Shown here: positions 1 to 8,976 of the stretch, piece after piece
Layout of the letters: each line of letters opens with the position of its first letter
Position numbering within the stretch: position 1 is the first letter of the stretch
Assembly (NCBI GenBank): GCA_019417465.1
Contig: DXVF01000001.1
Span: 90,196-154,195 of the forward strand
Length of the DNA: 64,000 bases
Source: Clostridiales bacterium
Lineage (GTDB): Bacteria; Bacillota; Clostridia; TANB77; CAG-508
Reading direction: 5' to 3'
Program-made: the position numbers and the translations under genes
Notes under the pieces: generated by a model
The model's input: only the letters and a program-made list of their open reading frames with translations
What the model was told of the DNA's origin: nothing
Databases searched by the model: none

Positions 1-167
1 GCCCTTAATTTATGATTTGCTTTTTTAGTACTTTTATTTTTATTATTATCCTTTTTTCTTTGTACTGATTTATTATTACTTCTATTCCTATTTTTATTAG
101 GTTTGTACTCTGGTTGCAATTTTCTAGGACTGGTTTCATACTGATAACCATAATAGCTATTTGCCAC
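1..167 (-). CDS. FtsL-like cell-division protein, N-terminal fragment
   Basis: The reading frame starts at GTG (165-167) after a GAGGTGA ribosome binding site and runs off the left edge, so only the first 55 or so residues are visible. It begins MANSYYGYQYETSPRK and continues as a basic stretch rich in Asn, Lys and Arg. It lies immediately downstream of rsmH on the same strand, the position occupied by ftsL in the mraZ-rsmH-ftsL-pbpB cluster of Firmicutes. The visible part is only the cytoplasmic tail; the expected membrane segment would lie outside the window. The call therefore rests on position and the general look of the N-terminus, not on a diagnostic motif. Confidence 0.55.
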   Translation of the reverse strand, partial: MANSYYGYQYETSPRKLQPEYKPNKNRNRSNNKSVQRKKDNNKNKSTKKANHKLR

Positions 168-191
168 TAAGTTCACCTCTTTTCATTTGTT

Positions 192-1128
192 TTATTTATT
201 ATTTCTTTCAAAAATTCTTAATTTAGCACTTTGAGCTCTTGAATTTTCTTGTAACTCTTTTTCTTTTGCTACAATTGGCTTTTTATTTATAATTTTTCCT
301 AAAGATTTATAATTACAAACACAATATGGCAAGTCTTTAGGACATGTGCATTTCCCGAACTGCTTCTTTAAAAGCTTCTTTTACAGCTCTATCTTCCAAG
401 GAATGAAATGTAATTACACATAATCTACCATTTTCTTTTAAACAATTTATTGAATTTATTATTGTATTATATAAAGGCCTAATTTCATTATTAACCTCTA
501 TCCTTATTGCTTGAAAAGTTCTTTTAGCAGGATGACCATTATTTTGTTTTGATTTTGGTATAGAATTTTCTATAATTTTTACTAACTCATTTGTTGTTTC
601 TATTTTCTTGATAGCTCTTTCTTTTACAATATTTCTTGCTATATTTCTTGAAAATTGTTCTTCTCCATACTCAAACAATATTCTTGATAGTTCTTCTTCT
701 GAATAATTATTCACTATTTCCTCTGCTGTTAGACTTTGACTTTTATCCATGCGCATATCTAATTTATTATCGCCTAAATAACTAAATCCCCTTGACCTTT
801 CATCTAATTGATAAGATGAAACACCCAAATCTAGTAAAATTCCGTCTACTTTATCTATGCCTATTTCTTTTAAAATAGATTTTATATTATCATGATTTCC
901 ATGTATATATTTAATATTATTAAAATCTTTTAAATTTTGTTTTGCGGCAGCTAGTGCTTCTTTATCTCTATCGATTCCAATAAGAATACCTTCTTTAGAT
1001 AATCTTTTTAAAATTTCTTTACTATGACCTGCTCCGCCTAAAGTTCCGTCTACATATATTCCGTCTTTTTTTATATTTAGACCATCTATGCACTCTTCTA
1101 GCAATACTGGTTTATGATTAAATTCCAA
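192..1128 (-). CDS. rsmH: 16S rRNA (cytosine1402-N4)-methyltransferase RsmH, one +1 frameshift
   Basis: RsmH methylates N4 of C1402 in 16S rRNA using S-adenosylmethionine. The protein starts MEFNHKPVLLEEC, has the SAM-binding motif DGTLGGAGHS near residue 30, the LLDLGVSSYQLD motif near residue 100 and the FHSLEDR motif near residue 245. The first frame ends early at a stop in 340-342. At codon CGG (355-357), after GTT, a +1 shift onto GGG restores the typical C-terminus: a Cys-rich GKCTCPKDLPYCVC segment, then KKPI and an RAQSAKLR end, with stop at 192-194. The joined product is 311 aa, normal for the family, and the Gly at the shift matches the usual GC-CP motif. It lies between mraZ and the ftsL-like gene. 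Confidence 0.93.
355..357 (-). other. +1 frameshift site CGG in rsmH
   Basis: In-frame context is GTT CGG G. Skipping the C gives GTT, then GGG (Gly), and opens the frame that encodes the last 54 residues of RsmH. Without the shift, translation stops six codons later. Confidence 0.9.
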
Positions 1129-1140
1129 ATAGCCACCTTC

Positions 1141-1484
1141 AACTTTCTATTTTGTTTAATAGCATAAGCAGTTGGTATTTTAAAAATACCAACTGAAAAT
1201 GCCACTTTAAATTCTTGTCTTTAGTGCTCTTTTTATTTTGTCTTTTGTAGTTTTAAGAAATCTTTTGTACAATTTATCTTTTGTATCTTTAAAAAATCTT
1301 TCTTCGCATTTTATCTTTTGTAGCTTAAAAAAATCTTTTGTAATTATATAATTTTACTTTAGTAAATTATAAACTCTTCTTTTGGATATTAAAATTTTTC
1401 TTTTGTAAAACATTATTTATCTTACAATTTTATCTTTTGTATCTTATTTTTTATCTTTAGTATTTTATATAAACTTTTAAAAAG
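1141..1484. repeat. Degenerate short repeat array (TCTTTTGTA / TACAAAAGA)
   Basis: The gap of about 340 bases between mraZ stop and rsmH start has no gene. It holds roughly ten degenerate copies of TCTTTTGTA (TACAAAAGA on the coding strand) at irregular spacings of about 15 to 40 bases, between about 1215 and 1470. Some copies are TCTTTAGT or TCTTCTTTTGG variants. Both flanking genes read through this stretch in the same direction, so it would form an A-rich leader of rsmH. I do not recognise a known regulatory RNA. Confidence 0.6.
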
Positions 1485-1917
1485 TTATATACCAAGCATC
1501 GTCATATTTTCTGCGATTGTCTCTGCTGAAATATTATCTTCGCTATTATATTTTTTCCATTTTTCTTTATTCCAGATTTCTATTCTAGTTCCTACTCCGA
1601 TAATTACTACTTCTTTTTCCATTCCTGCATATTCTCTTAGATTAGCCGCTATCAAAAACCTACCTTGTTTATCTATGTCGCATTCTATAGCTCCTGATAG
1701 GAAAAATCTAACAAAATCTCTTGCATTTTTATTTGTAAGTGGAAGTGTTTTTAATTTTTCTTCAAAGTTTGTCCATTCTTTCCCGTGAAAATCCAAATAA
1801 GCATCCATCTAAACCTTTTGTTACTATGAACTTTTCTCCTATATCTTCCCTTAGTTTTGCTGGCATTATTAATCTACCTTTTGCATCTATGGAATGTTCA
1901 TATTCACCAATGAGCAC
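1485..1917 (-). CDS. mraZ: Transcriptional regulator MraZ, one +1 frameshift
   Basis: MraZ is a small ring-forming DNA-binding regulator of the division and cell-wall cluster. Translation begins at GTG (1915-1917) after a GAGGTGAG ribosome binding site and gives the family start LIGEYEHSIDAKGRLIMPAK. The first frame would stop at about codon 51. At CGG (1783-1785), after TCA, a +1 shift onto GGG joins it to GKEWTNFEEKL, the standard mid-region of MraZ, and the second half repeats the AKGRL-like motif as DKQGRFLI. The joined product is 143 aa, exactly the usual length. Three 10-bp-spaced GTGG boxes lie upstream, consistent with autoregulation. rsmH follows 356 bases downstream. Confidence 0.93.
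1783..1785 (-). other. +1 frameshift site CGG in mraZ
   Basis: Context TCA CGG G; skipping C gives GGG (Gly) and continues as GKEWTNFEEKL. The zero frame stops seven codons later. Confidence 0.9.
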
Positions 1918-1940
1918 TTATCTCTCACCTCACTATCATT

Positions 1941-1970
1941 TTAATCCACTTTGTACCACTTCTCTCCACC
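1941..1970 (-). promoter_or_regulatory. MraZ operator: three 10-bp-spaced GTGG boxes
   Basis: Read on the minus strand, three consecutive 10-base units are GGTGGAGAGA, AGTGGTACAA and AGTGGATTAA. They lie between the promoter and the GTG start of mraZ. Known MraZ proteins bind tandem TGG(G/A)-type boxes at 10-bp spacing upstream of their own gene; the assignment here combines that knowledge with the visible period. Confidence 0.8.
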
Positions 1971-1978
1971 TGATTCAA

Positions 1979-2007
1979 ATTGTAATACAACATTTTATAA
2001 AAAGCAA
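1979..2007 (-). promoter_or_regulatory. SigA-type promoter of mraZ
   Basis: On the minus strand TTGCTT (2002-2007) and TACAAT (1979-1984) are separated by 17 bases. The MraZ boxes lie just downstream, where a bound repressor would block transcription. Confidence 0.65.
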
Positions 2008-2082
2008 GCATTTTTTCTAATTTTTTTTAATTTTTTGTGGATTTTTTTTGCTTGTAGAATATTATGTTAAGAGGTGAATATT

Positions 2083-2754
2083 ATGTTATTTAACATTTTA
2101 ATTTTAGCTTTTTCCAGTAGTATAGATTCTTTTGGTATTGGAATAACTTATGGACTCAGAAAAATTAAGCTTTCTTACTTGTCCAATATAACACTTTTTA
2201 TTATTTCTATAATAATTACTAGCCTTTCCATATTAATTGGAAAAAACTTAAATTATATTTTACCTGAATTTATTACTTCTCTAATTGGTAGTTTATTATT
2301 AATCTTAATGGGCTCATTAATAATATTTCAGGTTATAAATAAAAAAGAAAAAAGTGAAATCTCTACAGTGTTAACTGCAAAATCTTTATCATGTAGTGAA
2401 TCTCAAAAAATCTATCAGTTTTTTATTAAGTTTTTAGGAATCACAATTCAAATTATTAAAGATCCTATGTCTTCTGATTTAGATAACTCGAAAAAAATTG
2501 ACATAAAAGAATCTATTTACCTTGGAATAACTTTATCTATAGATTCTTTTTGTATAGGTATTGGTAGCAGTATATTGGGTATAAGTTCTATACTATTCCC
2601 TATACTAGTTTCAGTTTTTCAAATAATATTTTTATCTCTTGGAAGATTATTTGCTATAAAAGTTGGTCAAAATACAAAAATACCAGATAATACATGGAAC
2701 TTAGTTTCTGGCATTTTACTTATATTTATCGGGATTAGTAAACTATTTATCTAA
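2083..2754 (+). CDS. ytaF: YtaF/MntP-family sporulation membrane protein
   Basis: A 223-residue hydrophobic protein with about six membrane segments in two related halves, each containing an S-IDSF-IGI motif (near residues 13 and 155 of the product). The loop between the halves has the KDP-SSDLDNS-IDIKES pattern typical of YtaF, a relative of the manganese exporter MntP found in sporulating Firmicutes. The exact transport substrate is not established. I place the start at ATG 2083, five bases after AAGAGGTGA, rather than at the in-frame GTG 2074 that lies inside that ribosome binding site. The gene is transcribed divergently from mraZ and stands alone. Confidence 0.8.
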   Translation: MLFNILILAFSSSIDSFGIGITYGLRKIKLSYLSNITLFIISIIITSLSILIGKNLNYILPEFITSLIGSLLLILMGSLIIFQVINKKEKSEISTVLTAKSLSCSESQKIYQFFIKFLGITIQIIKDPMSSDLDNSKKIDIKESIYLGITLSIDSFCIGIGSSILGISSILFPILVSVFQIIFLSLGRLFAIKVGQNTKIPDNTWNLVSGILLIFIGISKLFI

Positions 2755-2792
2755 ATTAGTTACATTCACACTTAACTAAAAAGCACATACTA

Positions 2793-2955
2793 GCCTCACA
2801 ATAGTTAATATATATATAAATTTAAACCAATCGCCGATGGTACATACTATCTTATTTTGCTACCTAAACTGCGTGGTATAAAAGTAACTAATTGCTCTTG
2901 CCCGCCACGCTTCAAGATTGGTTTAAATTTATATATATATTAACTATTGTGAGGC
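2793..2955. repeat. Perfect 40-bp inverted repeat with 83-base loop
   Basis: Bases 2793-2832 (starting GCCTCACAATAGTT) are exactly complementary to 2916-2955. The 83-base loop is richer in G+C than its surroundings and contains a smaller inverted pair (GCGTGG about 2870, CCACGC about 2905). No open frame is present, and I see no clear target-site duplication. It could be a miniature transposable element, a long-hairpin RNA or a bidirectional terminator. It lies in a 360-base gap between ytaF and the next gene. Confidence 0.85.
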
Positions 2956-3118
2956 GGTAACATTGTCAATTTAATTAAAAACAAGTTCTAAATTATAATC
3001 TATTAAAATGTTTATTGTTGCCAATTAATAGGCAATTTAAAATAATTTCTTGTAATATATTGTCAAATTTTCTGCCAAATGTTACACTTATTCTATAAAT
3101 AAAAGGAGGGGATTTTTC

Positions 3119-3385
3119 ATGCAAGATTATCCAAACAATCTTCCAAATGAGTACAAACCATTATCTGCATGGGCTTATTTTGGATACAACATATTATTTG
3201 CAATTCCACTTGTAGGTTTCATAATGTTAATAGTATTTGCATTTGATTCTTCTAATATTAACAGAAGAAATTATGCACGTTCATTTTTCTGTGCATACTT
3301 AATAGTGTTTATACTTTTAATTATAGTACTAATATTATGTTTAGTACTAGGTATATCTGCAACTAGTATGTATAGTGGTTTATAA
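3119..3385 (+). CDS. Small two-TM membrane protein, unknown function
   Basis: An 88-residue protein preceded by AAAGGAGGGG. The N-terminal 25 residues are soluble (QDYPNNLPNEYKPLSAWAYF), followed by a membrane segment (about 24-43), a short loop containing SSNINRRNYARSFF, and a second long hydrophobic segment (about 57-80). Short cytosolic-loop proteins of this pattern are common and uncharacterised in gut Clostridia. I do not recognise a functional motif. It ends in a shared terminator facing smc, so it is probably a single-gene unit. Confidence 0.7.
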   Translation: MQDYPNNLPNEYKPLSAWAYFGYNILFAIPLVGFIMLIVFAFDSSNINRRNYARSFFCAYLIVFILLIIVLILCLVLGISATSMYSGL

Positions 3386-3417
3386 TTAATCTAAATAAAA
3401 ATAAACCTATTAAAATA

Positions 3418-3457
3418 AGAAGCTATAAAAAGATTAACTTATACTTTTTATAGCTTC
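3418..3457. terminator. Bidirectional terminator between small membrane gene and smc
   Basis: AGAAGCTATAAAAAG pairs with CTTTTTATAGCTTCT across an 11-base loop. It lies in the convergent gap, with A/T-rich flanks on both sides. Confidence 0.75.
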
Positions 3458-3510
3458 TCGCATTTCTATTAATATTCATTAAATAGTTGATTTTAAGAAA
3501 ATGATTTTAA

Positions 3511-6500
3511 TCAACTTAATTTCATAGATAATAATTTACTAATTCCATTTTCTTCCATAGTTATTCCATATACTGTATCTGCTGCCTCCATTGTTCCTTT
3601 TCTATGAGTAATTACTAAGAATTGTGTATCATTACTAAATTTCTTCAAATATTCTGCATATCTGTAAACATTAACATCATCTAGTGCTGCTTCTATCTCG
3701 TCCAAAATGCAAAATGGTGCTGGATTAATTTGTAAAATTGCAAATAATAGTGCTATTGCAGTAAAAGCTTTTTCTCCCCCAGATAATAACATCATATTTT
3801 GTAGTTTTTTTCCTGGTGGTTGGACTCTTATGTCTATTCCACATTCTAGAATATTTTCTTCATCATTTAATATTAGTTCTGCTTTACCTCCACCAAATAA
3901 TTCCACAAATACTTCGTTAAAATTTTTATTAATCTGTTCAAACTTTTCTGCAAATTGAGTTTTCATTGTTTCTGTCATATCGTAGATTATTTTTCTTAAT
4001 TTTCCAGCAGTATTATCTAGATCTAATCTCTGTTCACACATAAAATCATATCTTTCTTTTGTTTTCTTATACTCTTCTATTGCATCTATATTGATACTTC
4101 CTAGATCCTTAATCTGGTTTCTTAAACTGTTTACTTGTTTTTGTGTAGCCATTATATTATCTGGCTTTTTATAGTCATCTGCATTGTTTGGAGTAATTTC
4201 ATATTCTTCCCACAAGTTATTTACAACTTGTTCTAAATCTTGTTCTATTTTTACTTTTTTCACATCTAATTTAATACAATGTTCTTTTAAATCTTCTATA
4301 ATATCAAATTGATTAGATATTTCTTTTTCTTTTTTTAATAAATCCTCATTATTTTTAAGTCTTGCCATTTTCAATTCTTCCACTTTTGTAGAACTATTCT
4401 CTACTAAATTTTTAATTTCGATGATTTCATTATTTAAATTAGTTATATTCTCATTTAATTTTTTATTTTCTTCTTCTTTTTCTGCTAATTCATTTTTCTT
4501 ATTTTCAATACTCTTTTTGTTATTTTCTATATCTTGTTCAATTCTAGAAATCATTTCATCAATTGAAGTTCCACTTTCATCAAAGGAAGATACTGATATT
4601 TTTAAATTCGTAATATCAAAATTTAAATCATCAACATATTGCCCATTTTCTTTATTTGTACTTGCAAATTCTTGTATAATTTTGTTTAAACCTTCTATTT
4701 CTATCTCTATTTCTTGTATCTTTAATTCTTCATTCTCTTTTTGCCTTAAATATTCATTTTTTTGATTTTCAATTTTTTCATTTTCTTGTTTTAATTTATT
4801 TAATCTTAATTCTAAAGAACTAATTTTCTCTTCAATAGATACTATTTTCTGTTTTTCTGTCGCATATATTATATCAATCTCTTGAAGATTTCTATCTAGC
4901 TCTTTTGCCATTTCAATTACATTAGAAACAGAATTCTCATAATCTTCTTTTTCTTTTGTTATTTCTTCTACTTTATTAGTTAAAATTTTTATATTCTTTT
5001 GCAAATCTTCTATTTCTTTACTTCTTCCTAGAATATTAACAGTTTTAGTTTGAACAGAACCTCCTTGTATTGCTCCAGATGGATTAATTACATCACCTTT
5101 TAACGTAACAATTCTAAATGAATATCCATTTTGTTTAGCAAGTTCTATTGCAGTATCCATATCATCTACAATAACAGTTCTTCCTAGTAAACTTTCTACT
5201 ATTTGTGCATACCTTTTATCTGTGCTTATTAAATCAGAAGCAATTCCAATTATTCCATCAAGCTTTGATTTTATTTTATCTAATTTTTTTCCTTTCACAG
5301 AAGAAATAGGTAAAAATGATGCTCTTCCTAAATTATTTATTCTTAAATATTCGACCAATTTTTTCGCATCTTGTTCTGTTCCTGTTACAATATTTTGCAA
5401 ACTTGCCCCTAAGCACATTTCAATTGCTATTTCATATTTTTTATCTACAGATATTAAATTTGCTAAAACACCATGCATACCTTTTTTTAGATTACTATCT
5501 TTATCACATGCTAAAAGTAAAGACTTAACACTTTTCGTATATCCTTCTTTTTCTTTCTCAGTTTCAATCAAGAAATTTAATCTAGATTGCTTCATTCTTA
5601 TTTCATCAGTGCTTTTATTGATTAATGAAGTAAATTCATTAATTTTTGATTCACATTCTTGCTTTTTATCTGTAACTTTTTCTATTTCTTTTACTAAATT
5701 ATTTCTTTTATTCTCAATTTCATAAAAACTATTTTGTAAATCTTGTTTTATTCCTCTATCACCATCTAAATCAGAAATCACTTCTTGAATTTCTAACTTC
5801 AATGTTTTTTGTCTTTTTTCTGCATTTTCATAATTTATATCTTGAGCATTAATATTAGAATTTCTTTCATATTTTTCATCTACTTTTTGCTCTAAGAGTT
5901 TCTTTTTTTCTTCTATCTCTAGCTCTTTAGAAGACATAGTAGCCATAAGCTCATCTAACTTTTCTTGTTTTTCTTGTAATTCTTTTTCAAATTTTTCTTT
6001 ATTTAGAAACAGATTATCTTTTTTATCTATTTTTTGTTTTTTCTCTTCTTCTAATTCTGATATTCTTACTTCACATTCTTCTATTTCCTTTGTAACTCTT
6101 TCATTGTTAGAATGATTATTCATAATTCTTTCTTTGGAAATGTTTATCTCAGAATTTATTTTTTCTATTTTATTACTACTTTCAAATGATAAATTTTGAA
6201 CTTCTTCTATCGACTCTGTTAAACTATCTATTGCTATTTTTAAATCTTCTTTATTTTTTTGTAATTGTTCCTGTTTTAATACTTCATCTTGTTTATGACT
6301 TTCCATTATTTCTATGTCTTTTATAATTTGTTCTAATTTTTCTTTATAAGTTTCTATATTATATAAAAATAATCCAACTTCTATACTTTTTAGTTCTTCT
6401 CTTAAATCTAAAAATTGTTTTGCTTTTTCCGCTTGAATTTTTAAAGGATCTATATTACTTTCTATTTCTGATATAATATCATTTATTCTAAGTAAATTTA

Positions 6501-7056
6501 ATTTTGTTTGTTCTAATTTCTTTTCTGATTCTGCTTTCCTTGTTCTATATTTTACAATTCCTGCCGCTTCTTCAAAAATGTGTCTTCTATCCTCAGATTT
6601 ATTACTTAATATTTCATCAATTTTACCTTGTCCAATAATTGAATAGCCATCTTTTCCAATTCCTGTATCCATAAATAATTCTAATATATCTTTTAATCTA
6701 CATGGAACTTTATTTATATAATATCCTGTTTCACCACTTCTATATATTTTTCTAGTAACTGTTACTTCAGAATATTCTATAGGTAATTTTCCATCCGAAT
6801 TATCTATTACAATTGAGGCTTCTGCAAATCCTAAAGACTTCCTATTTTGTGTTCCTGCAAAAATAATATCTTCTGATTTAGCACCTCTTAAAGATTTTAT
6901 ACTCTGTTCTCCTAAAACCCATCTAATACTATCTGATATATTACTCTTTCCAGATCCATTTGGTCCTATAACAGATGTTATTCCTGGTTTAAATTCTAAT
7001 ATTGTTTTATCTGCAAATGATTTAAATCCTTGTAACTCTAGTCTTTTTAAGTACAT
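3511..7056 (-). CDS. smc: Chromosome segregation ATPase SMC
   Basis: SMC forms the condensin ring that compacts and segregates the chromosome. The 1,181-aa product starts MYLKRLELQGFKSFADKT; I use ATG 7056 because the in-frame GTG at 7065 lies within the AAGGGTG ribosome binding site. The Walker A motif GPNGSGKSNISDS is near residue 35 and the Q-loop region is normal. Long coiled coils flank a hinge at about residues 510-670 that includes GAIQGGS. The C-terminal head carries the signature LLSGGEKAFTAIA and the Walker B motif CILDEIEAALDD. The usual partners rnc and ftsY are not adjacent here. The gene contains no in-frame CGG codon despite its length. Confidence 0.97.
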   Translation of the reverse strand: MYLKRLELQGFKSFADKTILEFKPGITSVIGPNGSGKSNISDSIRWVLGEQSIKSLRGAKSEDIIFAGTQNRKSLGFAEASIVIDNSDGKLPIEYSEVTVTRKIYRSGETGYYINKVPCRLKDILELFMDTGIGKDGYSIIGQGKIDEILSNKSEDRRHIFEEAAGIVKYRTRKAESEKKLEQTKLNLLRINDIISEIESNIDPLKIQAEKAKQFLDLREELKSIEVGLFLYNIETYKEKLEQIIKDIEIMESHKQDEVLKQEQLQKNKEDLKIAIDSLTESIEEVQNLSFESSNKIEKINSEINISKERIMNNHSNNERVTKEIEECEVRISELEEEKKQKIDKKDNLFLNKEKFEKELQEKQEKLDELMATMSSKELEIEEKKKLLEQKVDEKYERNSNINAQDINYENAEKRQKTLKLEIQEVISDLDGDRGIKQDLQNSFYEIENKRNNLVKEIEKVTDKKQECESKINEFTSLINKSTDEIRMKQSRLNFLIETEKEKEGYTKSVKSLLLACDKDSNLKKGMHGVLANLISVDKKYEIAIEMCLGASLQNIVTGTEQDAKKLVEYLRINNLGRASFLPISSVKGKKLDKIKSKLDGIIGIASDLISTDKRYAQIVESLLGRTVIVDDMDTAIELAKQNGYSFRIVTLKGDVINPSGAIQGGSVQTKTVNILGRSKEIEDLQKNIKILTNKVEEITKEKEDYENSVSNVIEMAKELDRNLQEIDIIYATEKQKIVSIEEKISSLELRLNKLKQENEKIENQKNEYLRQKENEELKIQEIEIEIEGLNKIIQEFASTNKENGQYVDDLNFDITNLKISVSSFDESGTSIDEMISRIEQDIENNKKSIENKKNELAEKEEENKKLNENITNLNNEIIEIKNLVENSSTKVEELKMARLKNNEDLLKKEKEISNQFDIIEDLKEHCIKLDVKKVKIEQDLEQVVNNLWEEYEITPNNADDYKKPDNIMATQKQVNSLRNQIKDLGSINIDAIEEYKKTKERYDFMCEQRLDLDNTAGKLRKIIYDMTETMKTQFAEKFEQINKNFNEVFVELFGGGKAELILNDEENILECGIDIRVQPPGKKLQNMMLLSGGEKAFTAIALLFAILQINPAPFCILDEIEAALDDVNVYRYAEYLKKFSNDTQFLVITHRKGTMEAADTVYGITMEENGISKLLSMKLS

Positions 7057-7309
7057 TATTTTCACCCTTATCCTAAATCTTGTTATATTTAAAATCTACA
7101 TAAATTTATTTATTATGCACTTTTACATTGTTATTATATTTTTTTTTGCATTTAATGTCAACTTCGTTTTTAGTTATTACTCCAAATATCTTTATTACCT
7201 AAAATTAATTATTATGAAACAAAAGTGAATATTTATAACATTGTAACTTTTTTAGTTATTATAAAGTCTGCCTCTATATCGCGGTGCAATTTTTTGCATA
7301 AAAAACAAT

Positions 7310-7385
7310 TGTGTACAATTATTTTTTATAATAGGAAAACTCTCTATTAGTTAAATTTTACTCTAACTAAAGATTTTCTATTTTT
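7310..7385. repeat. Dispersed dyad repeat, copy 1 (TATAATAGGAAAA type)
   Basis: Consists of CAATTATTTTTTATAATAGGAAAA, then TTAGTTAAATTTTACTC, then an imperfect inverted end (AGATTTTCTATTTT). The same layout recurs at about 11261 and 24270. It sits between the divergent smc and flippase genes, inside a 386-base gap (7057-7442) that otherwise shows no gene. Confidence 0.7.
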
Positions 7386-7442
7386 AAAAAAAGTAATTCT
7401 TTAATACTATTTATCATATATTTTGATAGGTCAGGTGATAAT

Positions 7443-8976
7443 TTGAAAAAAATAAAATTATTTTTAGTTAATGGTATTATTCTTACTTGTACATCCCTTA
7501 TATTAAGAACTATAGGAATGTTTTTTAATGTATATATTTCAAATAAAATCGGTTCTGAATCTATAGGTGTATTTGAACTAGTTATGTCTGTATATTTTTT
7601 CTTCATTACATTTGCTCTTTCTGGAATTAACCTAGCTTGTACTAGATTAGTTTCAGAAGAACTAGCTTATGGCAATGATAAAAATATAAAATTCGCTGTT
7701 AGAAAATGTTTAATGTTTAGTTTAAGTTTTGGTCTATTTTCTGCTATTACATTATTTGCTTTTGCTCCATATATATCAATCAACTTTTTACATAATAAAG
7801 TATCTTGTTTTCCTTTTTATGTAATTGCATTTTCCCTTCCTTTTGTTTCAATGTCTTCTTGTATTAATGGATATTTTTCTGCCATTAGGCAAGTAAAAAA
7901 GACTGCTTTTGTACAGATATTAGAGCAAATTATTAAAATTTCTATTATATGTTTTTTATTAAGCTTGCTTGTTCCTCAATCTGTAGATTTTGCAATTATT
8001 TCATTAGTATTAGGTACTACTATATCAGAAGCTTGCTCTTTTTTTATATTATATTTTTTATATAAATTGGATCAAAAAAAATTAAGAGAAACTAGAAGTG
8101 TCCAACAAAATAATTTTTCAAAAAAAATATTACGAATAAGTGTACCTGTTGCAATAACTTCATATATTCGTTCAGGACTTTCTACAATTAAACAACTACT
8201 AATTCCTTTAAGACTAGAAAAATCTGGAATTAGTTGTACAGAAGCTTTGTCACAATATGGAATGATTAATGGAATGGTATTTCCATTAATACTTTTTCCT
8301 AACATTATAATTACTACTTTTGCTGGATTATTGATACCTGAATTTTCCTATTATAATACAAGAAACGAAAACACAAAAATGAATAAAATGCTTAATTTAA
8401 TATTTAAGTATTCTTTTATGTTTTCTTTTTGCATAATTGGAATATTTTTATGCTTTTCTGATTCTTTTAGTATCTTATTTTATAACAATATCGAAATATC
8501 AAAATATATTAAGATCTTGTGTCCACTACTTGTATTTATGTATTTAGATAGTATAATTGATAGCATATTAAAAGGACTAGATAAGCAAGTAAAAGTAATG
8601 GGTATAAATATACTAGATCTAATAACTAGTATAGCATTTATTTACTTTTTACTTCCTATTAAAGGAATCACACGGATATATAATTGTAATTTTCATTAGT
8701 GAATTATTAAATTGTTTACTTAGTTTAAGAGAACTTATAAAGCAAGCTAATTTTTCTATTGATTACAAGAACTGGATAATTGCACCTATTATTTCATTAA
8801 TTTTAACATATATGATTTTAAAGCATTTTATAAACACTTTATTAATAGTTCCAGTATATTTAATTACATCTATACTAATATTCATTTTAATATATGTTAT
8901 ATTGATTTATGTTTTCAATAATGTTATTATTAAAAAAACAAAATTAGAGGTATTTTATGAAAAAAGAAAATTTTAA
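7443..8976 (+). CDS. SpoVB/MurJ-like lipid-linked flippase (MOP superfamily), one +1 frameshift
   Basis: A polytopic membrane protein of about 14 segments resembling SpoVB and other polysaccharide flippases, which move lipid-linked cell-wall precursors across the membrane. It starts at TTG 7443 after AGGTGATAA, with MKKIKLFLVNGIILTCTSLI and the GSESIGVFELV motif near residue 40. The first frame ends at 8699. At CGG (8673-8675), after ACA, a +1 shift onto GGA gives KGITGYIIVIFISELL and about 90 more residues of membrane segments, ending at TAA 8974-8976. The joined product is 510 aa, a normal family length. It overlaps the start of the next gene by 20 bases, suggesting coupled translation. The exact substrate is not readable from sequence. 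Confidence 0.85.
8673..8675 (+). other. +1 frameshift site CGG in the flippase gene
   Basis: Context ACA CGG A; skipping C gives GGA (Gly) and restores the last membrane segments. Confidence 0.88.

Noticed and set aside
1200..1480. TACAAAAGA array as a CRISPR
   Set aside because: Units are only about nine bases, spacing is irregular, there are no unique spacers of constant length and no cas genes.
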